Shown piece by piece: positions 12,301 through 22,700 of a DNA stretch of 64,000 bases; position 1 is the stretch's first letter, and every line of letters starts with the position of its first letter. Position numbers and translations under genes: made by a program. The stretch is taken from NCBI RefSeq assembly GCF_932526225.1, contig NC_064044.1, positions 10,718,906 to 10,782,905 of the forward strand, written 5' to 3'. The notes beneath the pieces were generated by a model, which saw only the letters and a program-made list of their open reading frames with translations, did no database searches and was not told where the DNA came from. This stretch comes from Nematostella vectensis (taxonomy: Eukaryota > Cnidaria > Anthozoa > Actiniaria > Edwardsiidae).

Positions 12301-12438
12301 GAGGCTGAAAAGTACACCGTGTCGTTTGGCGAGGAATACAAGATCCCCTTGTCCATTTTCGATACGAAGGATCGGAAGGATTTGAACATTGCGGATTTAC
12401 TCGTAGAGGAAGGGCTTGCACGGAGAACAGAAAACTAA
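355..12438 (+). CDS. Multi-Tudor domain protein, TDRD/RNF17-like (5' partial)
   Basis: Exons read from splice signals and phase: 355-412, 965-1167, 1349-1458, 2227-2347, 2509-2628, 5077-5196, 5685-5789, 6295-6324, 6410-6481, 6673-6788, 8413-8581, 9175-9240, 9586-9696, 9898-10015, 12206-12438 (TAA). Every junction joins in frame, giving 583 residues that belong to the C-terminal part; the 5' end lies outside the window. The product holds three extended Tudor (eTud) modules. Tudor cores show the hallmarks QWYRVKV..FVDYGD, SWYRALV..YVDYGH and MYYRAMI..FLDYGD, each followed by a segment ending in LPLQ or LPFQ or a related form and an SN-like domain. Proteins of this class bind symmetrically dimethylated arginines on PIWI proteins and scaffold germ granules in the piRNA pathway; that role is inferred from family. 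The member (TDRD1, TDRD4/RNF17, TDRD6 or TDRD15 type) cannot be decided without the N-terminus. Four of its 5' splice sites are embedded in minisatellites. Confidence 0.85.
876..931 (+). pseudogene. Decayed duplicate of the 5' end of Tudor exon 965-1167
   Basis: After a TTTCAG acceptor-like site, and in the same phase as the real exon, the reading is EPCQPKVGILFTM followed a few codons later by a stop. The true exon at 965 reads EPYQPKTGDLCAI, so 7 of 13 residues agree and the acceptor is shared. No usable donor follows. It is best explained as an old tandem duplicate of the acceptor and exon start. Chance resemblance is possible because the match is short. Confidence 0.45.
1581..1675. repeat. 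Small fold-back (inverted-repeat) element
   Basis: The left arm starts TCCATGAGCC and contains CAAATGCATGCAAATGA; the right arm contains TCATTTGCATTAATTTGCAT and ends GGCTCATGGA. The two arms are imperfect reverse complements over about 37 bases with a loop of about 20. It is intronic, probably a tiny non-autonomous element. Confidence 0.6.
1709..2013. repeat. Dispersed repeat, copy 2 (first copy 1-300)
   Basis: Direct repeat of positions 1-300, located in the intron between exons 1349-1458 and 2227-2347. No terminal inverted repeats were recognised, so its class is unknown. Confidence 0.75.
2042..2200 (+). pseudogene. Two decayed tandem copies of the acceptor and start of Tudor exon 2227-2347
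   Basis: The real acceptor region (TTGCTCTCCATTAG then AACAGG, exon start 2227) has two relatives just upstream: TTGCTCTTTATGGAACAGG near 2053, and a longer copy from about 2106. The longer copy can be read as LPVEFYDTSALNLNDI, aligning with TPVELFNTADGLDLNLNDIV of the exon, and shares CTGAACTTGAATGATAT with it exactly. The copy is 5 bases shorter after the acceptor and so out of frame, hence a pseudo-exon. Confidence 0.6.
2509..6788 (+). other. Extended Tudor module 2 of the Tudor gene
   Basis: Exon 2509-2628 gives the leading SN strands (VAIVYASESGSLFVQVPGPG). Exons 5077-5196 and 5685-5789 give the Tudor core (GKICCARSSDGSWYRALV, then VKVRYVDYGHEEVI), with His where Asn or Asp is usual after YVDYG. 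Exons 6295-6324, 6410-6481 and 6673-6788 give the second SN half (AAEVRLAGLK, then MVKCKDVPLVNIFLP). The module is interrupted by the 2.1-kb 27-bp array inside the intron after 2628, and its last exon ends in the 80-bp array. Confidence 0.8.
2611..4700 (+). repeat. 27-bp minisatellite spanning the 5' splice site of Tudor exon 2509-2628
   Basis: The unit is about 27 bp with core CATTACTCCAAGGTATTACC and is repeated roughly 75 times. The first units are the exon end itself: the splice donor AAG|gtatta at 2628/2629 lies inside the unit. Later units lose the donor (CAAGTTATTA, CCTAGTCATTA). A higher-order repeat of 866 bp is present: 3301 onward matches 4167 onward. Since 27 is a multiple of three the array makes long ORFs in both directions; these are artefacts. 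Confidence 0.9.
6751..7830 (+). repeat. 80-bp minisatellite spanning the 5' splice site of Tudor exon 6673-6788
   Basis: About 13 units of 78-80 bp. Each contains the exon end (TTTGACCAGGAAGAGCCATC), the donor CACA|gtaagt and about 40 bases of intron (AGTATAGGGGTACTAAGGGG). The first unit is the real exon end, with the junction at 6788/6789. Most downstream copies keep a perfect GTAAGT. Confidence 0.9.
8515..8950 (+). repeat. Four ~120-bp tandem copies spanning the 5' splice site of Tudor exon 8413-8581
   Basis: Each copy contains ATCACAGACCCCAGCAACTT and ends in a donor, ggtatgtgtag (near 8582, 8706, 8819 and 8940), then a C-rich spacer. The first copy is the exon end. All four donors are intact GTATGT. 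The copies retain the coding sense VITDPSNF. Confidence 0.9.
9330..9460 (+). repeat. Dispersed element fragment (inverted relative at 20215-20405)
   Basis: GGCACTTACACAGGGGGG, then TTATTTCTTATTAAGGAA and CATATGATA, match the reverse complement of 20215-20405 in the same order. Both copies carry a G-run end, typical of small CAGG-ended elements. Confidence 0.5.
10016..10769 (+). repeat. 21-bp minisatellite beginning at the 5' splice site of Tudor exon 9898-10015
   Basis: About 36 units of 21 bp, consensus GTAAGATACCAGGTAGACCTG with variants (GATAGAGCTG). The array starts with the donor itself (gtaggatgccagataagcct), so each unit begins with a GTAAGA donor-like site. The sense frame continuous with the exon stays open to 10788 and reads (GKIPGRP/GKIPDRA)n; several other frames are also open because the unit is a multiple of three without stops. 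Two to three further units remain at 11982-12035, beyond an inserted element. Confidence 0.9.
10770..11977. mobile_element. Inverted-repeat transposable element inserted in the 21-bp minisatellite
   Basis: The ends are long inverted repeats: left TGTAAAGCACCCGAAATGAT, right end (reverse complement) TGTACAGGACCCGAAATGAT, continuing over about 150 bp with subterminal repeats of TCATTTCGGGTCCTGGGA. The flanks are GACC at 10766-10769 and GACC at 11978-11981, a probable 4-bp target duplication, and 21-bp units resume directly after. The length is 1208 bp with an AT-rich interior and no transposase seen, so it is non-autonomous. The superfamily was not identified. Confidence 0.7.
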
Positions 12439-12665
12439 ACAATTCAAGGTGCCTCTGTCTCTTCTACTCTTGTCTACGAGTGATTTACTCGTAGAGGAGG
12501 GGCTTGCACGGAGAACAGAAAACTGAACAATCCAAGGTGCCTCTGTCTCTTCTACTTCATGAGCGAGTGATTTACTCGTAGAGTAGGGGCTTGCACGGAG
12601 AACAGAAAACTGAACAATTCAAGGTGCCTCTGTCTCTTCTACTCTTGTCTACTTCATGAGCGAGG
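12393..12665 (+). repeat. Three tandem copies spanning the stop codon of the Tudor gene
   Basis: Units of about 85-95 bp contain ATTTACTCGTAGAGG, GGCTTGCACGGAGAACAGAA, the stop region and CAAGGTGCCTCTGTCTCTTC. Copy 1 is the true coding end (AACTAA at 12438). Copies 2 and 3 read AACTGA at the same place. They lie in the 3' UTR, so the duplication crossed the CDS-UTR boundary. Confidence 0.85.
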
Positions 12666-13620
12666 GGAAGGATGTGAATTATGGCGGACGTGCATTTGAC
12701 GGATAGGCATGCTCACCGGACAGAGAGCTGAACTCTAGAAGGCCCATCTGTAACTGTACGAGCGAGAGGGGTGGGGTGGGATGAAAATCGGAGAACAGAC
12801 GACCCAGCAGTAGAACTTTTGCTGACTCTTATGCCAGAGCCTTGATATAAGGCCATGAAGTCGAACCTACTTTGGAGTTATTACCCGTATTTCGGGAACC
12901 AGGAGCACTATCATAAAAATACCTTTTCAAGACACTTAAATTGAAGTTTATAGCACTTAATTATGACTCTAATTATTTCCCACTTGTCAAATCGGCGAGG
13001 GGGGACTCGGCATGACCGGAACCTAGCTAAGGTATATACTTCCGCTTGGCACCAGTCCCTCTAGTTGCCCTAGTCTAATCAGCAATAAAGGCTCTCGTGA
13101 TAGCGAAGGCTAGCTATTATAGATAGACTTTCGCTCGCTATCATTCATTTTTGCCGCTCTTGTCAAGTAGGCGAAGGGGAGATGCAGAATGGCCGGAAGC
13201 TAGTTTGTTACCATTTCTTTCGGACGCTCTTGTCAGCGAGTAGGGACTAGGGATAACCGTAAGCTAGTTATGATAGATTGACTTCCGCTTCGTACCAATC
13301 TCTTTGCTGCCAAAAATGCATCATATTTTGTGTTTTGGAATCCTATAGTGAATTTCGCTTGCTGACATCTCCTATGTATGCGAGGTAATATAATGTTTGT
13401 ATAATTAACTTTGTATCTTCATAATTATATTGATATCTACAAAGACTCGAAGAAAAGTGGTTGTTTAAATGTAAATATAGGCCGAGATCACAGGCTAGAG
13501 ATATATATCGGACAATAAATGTCATTTATAGACATTAAGCTTCATTAAAGCACATTTGAGAAAAGTGTATTTTATTTCTGGTAGAGGGGTGTGTGCAAAG
13601 CAAGGAAAAGCGTTTAAGTG
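12666..13620. other. Tudor gene 3' flank with degenerate repeats
   Basis: No coding exon is visible. Between about 12985 and 13320 three degenerate copies of roughly 110 bp share CTCTTGTCAAG, GGCCGGAAGCTAG-like and ACTTCCGCTT motifs. AATAAA hexamers occur at about 13084 and 13514 and could serve as polyadenylation signals of the Tudor gene, but none is decisive. Confidence 0.4.
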
Positions 13621-13624
13621 TAAA

Positions 13625-14307
13625 GGCCTGTTTACATGGAGATAGGGTCACCCAACCAGGAGGGTCAAAACATAGCCCTCTTTTACATGAGAACTCGACA
13701 AGCTAGGGCTAACACGGGACAGGGCTACCTTTAGGGCTCGGTCGCTAAGCTTCGTAAAACAACAAAATGGCGGGAAGACGTTCTCTATTGGCGTTGAACT
13801 CCATAAGCACACTAAAATGATCTGTATTATTATCTTTATCCTTCTCACTACTTTGCTGCTCATTCGCAATATTCTCTGCTTGGAATCCCGGTTGATACTG
13901 ACGAGTCACCATTTTGTTGTATGCTTGATTTGGCGCGGAAATACGAGCGCAAAACTACGTAACTTGACGTCATTTGATGCAATTATAGATAGCCCTACCC
14001 CTAGGGTCACCCTACTAGCGCGTTTACAGGGCAAAAAGTTGGCTCTCCTGGTAGGGTCACCCTAGCTGGTAGATAGGGTCACCCTATCTGACATGTAAAC
14101 ACAAACCACAAAAAACAATAGAGTAGGGTAACCCTCCTGATAGGGTGACCCTATCTCGTTTACAGGGCAAAAAGTTGGCTCTCCTGGTAGGGTCACCCTA
14201 GCTGGTAGATAGGGTCACCCTATCTGACATGTAAACACAAACCACAAAAAACAATAGAGTAGGGTAACCCTCCTGATAGGGTGACCCTATCTCCATGTAA
14301 ACAGGCC
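13625..14307. mobile_element. MITE-like element with 28-bp terminal inverted repeats
   Basis: The left end starts GGCCTGTTTACATGGAGATA and continues GGGTCACC; the right end is its exact reverse complement (28 bases). The interior is full of further inverted and direct copies of AGGGTGACCCTATCT, and about 135 bp from 14035 is duplicated tandemly. No transposase ORF and no clear target duplication were seen. Confidence 0.8.
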
Positions 14308-16731
14308 CTAGTAGCACGAAGTGAGTCATTGGTGCGAGAAATAAAATTATTTGGATATCTGACGGTGATGTATTCCAAATTACGTGCTACCAGCACCAAA
14401 CCCAGCCCCTATACTTCAAAGGGAACGATAAAGGGCCTGTCACTCGGGCTAAACAGCAAGAGAATGCGAATGCCTAATTTGACTATTTCTAGATATTGGT
14501 TGGTAAATAGTGTGTATAAAATGCCCATAAAACTTGTCGAATTTTATAACATAAGTTTTCTTTAAATATGGATGTAGAATCCTATCATTTATATTTACTC
14601 GCCCTAACCCTCATGCTTCTTATCTGAATGCTGAATTATGGATCGACTATCTACTTTTTGAGGTGAAGGGAATGGACATTATTGGAGCTTGATTTGTTCC
14701 AAGTGAATTACTTTCTTCTTTTATTATCTTTTAATTTAGGGGGGGAGTGTTTGGCCGCCTAAAGGCTATGAATGGTCAGTCACATATTGGCGATTAGTCC
14801 CTCTTAGAGCCCAACATTACAGTGAATGGTTGCCTTGTTTTAATGTGTTAAAAGAGCCTGGGCGCCCGGGAAACCTGTGATGTTTGATATTTCCCGGCAT
14901 GACCTCACTCTCGGTTAGTAAGTAGCTAGCATAGTCCTAGAGCTATAAAAAAATGAAAAGTAATTGGAGCGGCCTTTTAAATAAAGGTGTTGAGGAAAAT
15001 TCTAACAGAGATGGGTTCCGCAAGACCACAAGTCACAAGACACTTGCGCTTAGATATCACGTGACTCTTAGGCAAAACTCGCGCGTGCTCAGTCTTTTAG
15101 CGGCAAAACATCAAAAACAAAAAGCAAGCAACGATTGAGAGTCAGCCAGAGTTACTTTGTCAGAAACAACTTATTTTTAGTGAAATATTTTTTGTTTTTA
15201 TTTTTCGCGTTCTCTTGCGTGACGCGAGCAATTTCTGAGTTTGATTGGGCTTTTCGCCCGGCCCACACACTAGCGTCTGTGTGCAGGCTATTGTATCTCA
15301 ACCACCCTTGGAGCTTCCATTGTGAGGATCCGAATCTTCTCGAATACTCCTCTCGTCCCACCACGTGGCGTGCATTATGCACATGGTGCTTTCGAACCGG
15401 CAATCGAGCAAGAGCATCTCTTTGTTCCCGTCACGGGAAAGTGAGCTGGCGCCATTCTATCGGCCGTGGCCGACAGAGCAAAAAATTATGGCACGAAGTT
15501 TCTAATTCTCGATATATAAGCTCAAGAATCTGCATACAAGGAGTTCCTCTGACCAAAAGCTTAATTCCAAATTTTATAGAAATTTTTAAGATACGAAATT
15601 TAGATATTTGCGAGCAAAGTTGGCGTTGATTTCTGATCAGAGCCCGATTTCTCCCTAAAAACGAGGATAATTCATACTTTGGAAATTTGAAAATTGCACT
15701 TATATGTCGCCTCATATCTCGAATAGACGAATCCATTAGAAAAAAAAAATACTTTTTGATATGTTGGTTTACATAACATAAGGAACTTCTACGCAAAAAT
15801 TCAAGCTTAGCGAAGTCAACCAGACCTTATTTTGGGAAAACTTGCCATTTTATTGCTCTATCGACCGTGTCTTAATGGATTGTCTCGTAACCTAAATCTT
15901 CTTCCCGCCTTGTTGTTACAATAGTATAACTGACGATTCTCTTATCAATCATGATACTTCGAGTAGCAGGATATCAAATAAATTAAAGCAAATTCCACTT
16001 TACTTCCCCCACCCCCTCCCTCCCAAAAATGTCTGCTTTTTCAGCCGAGCATTTACCTTTTAAGGGGGAGAAACACAAATTCATGCTTTCCCTACTGGTC
16101 TAAAAATCCTGCATCGTTTGGTACAACCATATTACCTAAGAATATCCCCGTTTCCGCATTAAAGTCGAATCTTGCTCAGCAAACAAGCGTCCACAAGGTC
16201 CAAGGTATCCAGGGCGTTTCGTTCAGCGTAATAAGGCGCGAGACGGCGGAGGGGGGATGGGGGGGAGGGGGGTGGGGGAGCGAGAGGATCTCTTACTTCT
16301 TTCTCATCTCTCGCGTCCCCTACCCCCTCCACCTCCGCCGGCCTTGTTCCGCCTCGCTCTCGCGCCTGTGACCTCGACACCCTGGGTTTCCGAGGATGAA
16401 ATTTAACCTATGCCTTGCTCAATGCAATAACCATATGATATTGTTGTTTGCTTGGCTTGCGGAACCCTTTGAATATTTAGGAGAGTGTATGTCTTCCCTC
16501 ACTTGTGTTGGTTCACGTACGTGGCTTCTTTCATGCCAGTGCACACCACCCCTCCCTCCCTGATGCCGTGTTTCGTCCTGTCATTCCGGGAACCCTTTGT
16601 TTAGCCCTCTTTAGCATAATAGAGTAGCTAGAAGCTTTCTATAACTTGACCTTTATTTACGTCACAGTTGTTTACCGTAGTATGCGAGAACTGTTCAAAG
16701 CGCTGTATAGTTCTAATTGTATGATTGCAAG
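14308..16731. other. Intergenic region between the Tudor and TIR-receptor genes
   Basis: Apart from the dispersed repeat at 15489-15865 I see no exon with convincing splice sites or protein resemblance. G- and C-rich simple tracts occur at 16240-16290. The promoter of the TIR-receptor gene should lie in the last kilobase, but no unambiguous TATA box or other element was recognised. Confidence 0.4.
15489..15865. repeat. Dispersed repeat copy (partner at 32337-32700)
   Basis: Direct-orientation match to 32337-32700. Shared landmarks are ATACAAGGAGTTCCTCTGAC, AAAAGCTTAATTCCAA, ATCAGAGCCCGA and TATTTTGGGAAAACTTGCCA. About 370 bp, AT-rich and without coding capacity. It begins with TATATAAGCTCAA in both copies. 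Confidence 0.8.
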
Positions 16732-19700
16732 ATGAAAATGCTACCAAAGCAATTCAGAGCCCAAGTCGGGATCTCCCTAGCTCTGATTTACACCCTATGC
16801 ATTGTGCATACAGTGCACGCACAAAATGACAGCGACGTTGCTATTGACCCTAGAAACATCGAATCGCTCTGCATAAAACGCTGCCTTGCACTTCGGCAGC
16901 ACTTGACAAGATTTCGTCGAAGAAGAGTAGAGTTTGCGAATGTAATAGCAACGCGGGTAAGTGCTTTTTGTAAAGACCGTCTCGTCTGTTAATAGTAATG
17001 TTTTGTTGTGTGTTTGAGGCTTAATTGAATATCAGTCGTTTGATATTATGTTAGAAAACTTGCATGTCAATAATGCATATTTTTTTAAAACTCCTTCACA
17101 TATTATTCTCGTCAGAATCTTAATTGTAAACATGAGCAACAACTAAGCGATTTTAACTTAAAGATAGTCCCAAGTGAAAATTTCTAACACCTAAAAGAAA
17201 GTCTTTTCGCGGGACCATTTACCAATGCTTAAAAATGATGTGTTTTTGTGTAGTTTTGTACTACTTACATAGAAATTCAGGGGGGAAATACATGCATCAA
17301 ATTGAACGTGTACTGTGCTGTAAGTGGAAAAGCAAAAACACAAGCAATAACTCTCTTATCGTAAAAACATAATTAGCATTTAACAAAACAAAAACAAAGC
17401 AAATCAACGTTTTCTTTGTTTGGAAGTATCGAGCTCAAGTCAAAACCTTCAGAACTCTTTTCGTTTGATTTTTTTTATTGTGATATTTTTTTAGGATGAA
17501 GTGCGCAAAGGGGTGCAATTTAAGGTATAAATGCTATTAAAAAGCATTTAGGCTGAGACATTGCCGAAAGCTGATATCCAACCATGTCACAAAATTGATT
17601 TATCTCTAGTAAAAAAATATCTTCAAATCTGATCTCCGGTTTATGGTTTGATACAGGTCTACTGGAAATAAAAATAGTACTTATTGCAATTCTAGCAACA
17701 AACACCGCATCCTGGCGTCTATAAGCCCTGGCTATTGTTACAAGTACGGGAATTTACCTGTAACGCCACAGGGATGCTTTTATAAACAAATTCCATTTGC
17801 AACTCGCGAAATTACATGTCTGCAAAAACCGACGCGTTTGTCATTTTCAGAGATTTGTTATTATTAAACTTAACATTTAGAATTAATTTGAAGTTGTTTT
17901 CGGCTTGCTTTGTGAGTCTAATAAAGTGCTATGTTATCAATAATATTCTTTCCGCATTGATGGAAAACCACATGTTCATGTGGCGGTAACCAAAAAAAAC
18001 CCATGACGTAACTCTATTAAACCATAGTCACAGCGTTGATGTTCGTTTTCATTCTATCTAGGCAGTATCACTCTATCACTTTATCAATTATACCGTGGTA
18101 ATGTCTTATAAGCAAAAGGCAAAGCCATTCATTAGAAAAAATGTCAACAAATGAACTTGGAATCCTTATTGATCACTGACGTAGAAAACCTATTGAAAGT
18201 AAATAATTGTTTGGTTTGCCCCTGCTCGGACATTAACCATGATTTGTGAAATAATATTATCTTTCTATAAAAAAAAAAGAACAGTAATTACAAAGGAAGC
18301 AACTCTAGAATTCCCTTTAAACATGTTCTACAAAAGTTCTTCATACCTTAAAGAAAGGAGGCATTATATATACTCCTTATTTTAAGAACGTCTAATTTTG
18401 AGATAAGGCTGGGCCGTACTTATTTTCGGGACATTTTAAGGCTGGATATGTTCTTAACGATATTCTTAAATTTTAGTGTAAATAAGAATATAATACCCAA
18501 TGAATTACACTAATGATCAATAGCAATAATAAGGTTGTTACTATGAGCACAATTTGATTCTACATTTTAGAACGCATCAGGACTAAAAAGAAATTTTTTC
18601 TGCTATCTGAGCCTCGGCATGTTCTTAAAATTTGGTGAAATCTCAGGCTTGACGTTCTTATAAAAAAGATTCTTTTTAAAAGAAGAGTGTTATAGAATGA
18701 AAAGAAATTCTGTGGCGGGGTATTCAATTGTTTGACTTAACAAAATACTGTAAATTTCTTCCAGAAGAAAACGGTCTGGTATCGTTTGATTCAACACAGT
18801 TTTTAATTTCCTGCTTCGTTTGCTTGAACGAAGGTCAAGATGATGAAGGGAGGTCACATAATACAGGAACTCGTCAACCAATAGATAGAAAATGATGCCC
18901 TAAAGAACATCTAACACAAATAACATTTGCTGGGCCGCTTTCTGGTATGATCGTGTACTTGTAAACTTGATTTATTTGAGTTATTTACGCTTTTTTTCTG
19001 TTGAATATCGTATGTAATCTTCAAAAAAACAGAAAGCGCGCGAAAAGAAAAACACATTTGAAGGCCTTTGACTTGCTATTTTACTTAGTATGGAGCAATA
19101 CTTATCGGGCATACACTTTAATTAGCCAATAAAAAGATGGCATAGGTATTTATCCTCTGGGAAATTGGCAAAATTCATAGAGAAGATCAGAAGTGTAGTG
19201 CTTTAAACAAGCAAGACATGAAATGCATAATGCATATCGTCGTCTATTGTTTTGAGTTTGTTTTGGTCGCACTTGATGGCTCTCTTCTGCTGTTTCAATG
19301 CTCAATCCGCGCTGTCTCACCAAGGGTCGTAAGTGCCTTTTTAACAAATCATTGAATTTCGCGTGCGTCATAAGATAAAGCGTAATAAACAAACCTTTTC
19401 GCTCGAGTCGTGACAGTCTTTGCTTGTTGAGCAATTTTAAGTTCTCCATAACCATTTTAGTAAACAGTCCTGAAGTTTTCACGCTGTATCTATTTTTCAC
19501 CATTCTTTATCATCACCAGAATAATTACCTGTTAAATACAAATTGAAAAGTTTTTTATTTGCGAGAATGTAGAAAGCGCAAAAAAATATCGCCTCTTTTT
19601 ATGATTTTCTCTGCCTTAGTATTTCCGCTTTATGATTGTGCTTTCCGCCTATCTATCACTTGCGTTGATATTCATTTTGTTCTCAATTTCTATTCTTCTG

Positions 19701-22700
19701 ATTTGTTTTACTAGAAATTCTAAACGCTATTCTTATCTGCATTGTGTTGCTCCAGAAAAAATCCACTCCCCCCCCCCCCCCCCCCCCCCCCATGGAGGGG
19801 ATTGGAAATTCCGGGTGTTGGGCGGGTTAAACACCCAGGGATTTCCAAAGGGACACCCAGGGATTTCCAAAGGGGAGGGGGGTGTTGAATGCCCTTTTTC
19901 CGTAACTGTTACTGCTTTATTTATTTTTTTTCCAGGGGGTTGTAAATTTCAGGGGTTGGGAGGGGGTATGTAAATTTTCTGGAACTACACATTTGTTGAT
20001 TATCATGCCAACGTGTGTTCAACTAACTAGATCGCACGGTCAAATTGCCATCGAGATTGCACCAAGGCCAGGTCCGCGAGAGAAGCAGCGTCATCCCGAG
20101 CACCAAGAAATGAAAGGAAATCGAGGGCTGCGCCGACGAAAAGTAAGAGTATGATTACACCTATTATATATCACAAGCGACAAGGTTCTCTGGTAACGTA
20201 ACTATTCGTTGTATGTTTATGCTACATTTTTGTACCCAGGATTGTCTGAGGTGCGTAGTCATAGGTATCATATGAAAAAGAATAGTATCTGAAGATTCCT
20301 TAATAAGAAATGACCCACTTTTTGGCGGCCAAGGGGCTGGGGGGGGGGGGGGGGGCTTTGCACCGTGCGCACCCCCTGTGTACGCGCCTGCATTCTTTAG
20401 TATCCAACATGTCCACCACGGGCTAGGCTCTATTTCCGCATCGATCCGGATTACAACTACTATAAGACACAAATACCTTCACACATAGAACCCGTATCGC
20501 ATGGCAGACAAACCTATACGCATGTTCCAATAAGACACCTTCACATATATACATACCTTTTGGTCCTTATTTCATTAAACACATGATTCAGAAGGACCTA
20601 CATACCTTCACACATACAGTCTACAGGCACTATACACATATAATATTCAAACATATGCCTCTTGAGTATATACCTTCACCCATAGAGTCCTCGTGTTATG
20701 TCTCAAAGTCTATACACATGTCACAATAAGACACACGTGCCTTCTTCACACGTATGTATACTCTTTAACTTCTTATATCATGAAACACATAAAAAAGACC
20801 TACATACCTTCACAGAAAACAGAAATACTTTAGTCAGGAGTCAGAAGTGTAGCTAGTGCGCATTAACTGCTAAGATAAGACAACCCCATCTCGTCCCTCG
20901 GCATTATCAACTCTTTGACCACTGACCACTTGACACTTCTCAGATTGTGGTAACCTTGACTCTGATCTATATACCGGAGAGATCCGTAATTTGACCGTGG
21001 ACTTCACACAAGAAAACAATGGCTCCCTAGCGGCGGGCGTGTCGTGGGTGGCTCGCGTATCGTGGGATCTGCAATACGCAAGTAAGCGATTAATATAGAG
21101 TAGATCACGCGTGTCGTTGGAGTCGTGCATGTTGTTAACGTTTCTTGTCTTTAGAGTCGCGAATAGTGTATCGTTGGTGTCGTGTGTTTCGTTAGAGTCG
21201 CGAGTGGATTTTTTGGGAATCGCGCGTGTCGTTGATTTTGCGTATCATTGGAGTCATGCGTGTCGCTTAAGTTGCGTGTCGTTAGAAAAGTGCGTGTATT
21301 TGGGGTCGAGCGTGTCGTCGAAATCGTGTGTCACTCGTAGTAGACCCCAAGGAACTGATATCTATTTTCCCTCCAGATCTGAGTGCCGCCGATGAGGAAA
21401 GATGGCAGGGGTTTATAGTGAGGTGGTTTCCTCCCCCACCGGACAGTGACGTTCATATTGGAGTACCATTTTGTCAACGAACCGACAAGGTGAAGAACGA
21501 ATCAGTCAGAGTTACGTCTTACTAAAAGCTAGAGAGTTTCCCGTAGCCGTTCTGGACTAGACAAGGAATAGGTGAATTGCATTAAGAAATCACGTGACTT
21601 AATGGATGGCAAGCTCATACGTGATTAGGGTTAACAATAACAAAATGCAACCTTATTCAGCGCTTGCGAATCAGTCATAATCTTTCTATCTCCGAAACGG
21701 CATTTTTTGTCTTTAAATATATTATAGTTTTACGTCGCTCTCTGACGTGACTGCATTTTTGTATATAGTATGGCGCTTGACGTGAGTTTGCCTTTGAAAG
21801 GGTCACGTGATTTCTTAGTGCAAGTTACCTAAGTTTTCTTTTTTGTCATGCGCACAAAAGAATTCATATGCACGTGCATCTAGCGTCGCTGATTAAGCCA
21901 GTCCCAAGAGACCCTAGACGCCCAGATAGACCTAAATATTTTTCACTCTACGTCACAGCGAGCTGTGTGTGGCGTAACCGTATAAGACTTAGGTCTTGAG
22001 GGCTAGGAACCTGGTTATTGCCTCCCTATTAATGCACGGGTACCTCGGTACCTGGGTGTTACACGGTTCGCTTGATAGCGGTGCTGGGGCCGAAATCCCC
22101 AGCCTAGCCGTAAAGCTTTAGCTGCCATACGGTGATTCAGCGCCACGTCTGGATGTATGGTCTATTTTTTCTCTTTTCTTTTAAAACTGAGGAGGTTTGA
22201 TCCTCCGTCAATGACATAGTATTATCTTTTTTTCCTTTCCTTTTTCACTTTTTCTTATTATTGAAGTGGTAGATCGAGTTGCCCATATCAGCAATTCTGA
22301 TTTGAATGGAGCAATGTTTATCACAACTTTTTTCAAGCGAATCCTACTTTGTCTTTTTATAGAATCAAACGTGGATCACATTGGTATCTGGGGAGGGAGG
22401 CTGGACATACCCACAGGCAATCCAAGTTTTAGTAAGTATTAAAAAAAGATAACAAGCGAATGCAGAATGAGTAACGGGAGAAGACTGCACCCATCCCCCC
22501 CCCTTAAAAGCAATATCTAGATTATTCAGAACTTGCTTACGAACACTGCACGAGTGCAGTTCACTAAAGAGGGTTATTTGGTGTCAATATACCAGAAACA
22601 CGTTGAATCAAAATAGCTTTTGTTTTGGTATTTATCGTTCACAGGTCCAGACATATCCGCTTTATAACCTCCAAGCTCCGTCCAGTTTTTCTGAGTTTAA

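Larger units (their letters stand above)
8413..12438 (+). other. Extended Tudor module 3 and C-terminus of the Tudor gene
   Basis: Exon 8413-8581 starts with an acidic Ser/Asp-rich linker and ends in ITVAVITDPSNFT; 9175-9240 gives a helix (PLKLLKDFEEVMGKM). The Tudor core is split between 9586-9696 (QGDLCAAKNSDGMYYRAMI) and 9898-10015 (CVRFLDYGDFAIL). The final exon 12206-12438 holds the SN-like end: FKTVVCSVEAEKYTVSF, IPLSIFDTKDRKDLNIADLL, VEEGLARRTEN and stop. Exon 9898-10015 ends one base into a codon and joins 12206 in frame as Ala-Asp. Confidence 0.8.

Noticed and set aside
17687-17735. Possible extra TIR-receptor exon after TTCTAG (QQTPHPGVYKPWLLLQ)
   Set aside because: The phase would fit with a gtacgg donor, but the donor is weak, there is no family match, and exons 2 and 3 already join in frame without it.
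19632-19973. 113-residue ORF with a hydrophobic start
   Set aside because: It runs into a poly-C/poly-G element, lacks any recognisable domain and lies in intron 2 of the TIR-receptor gene.
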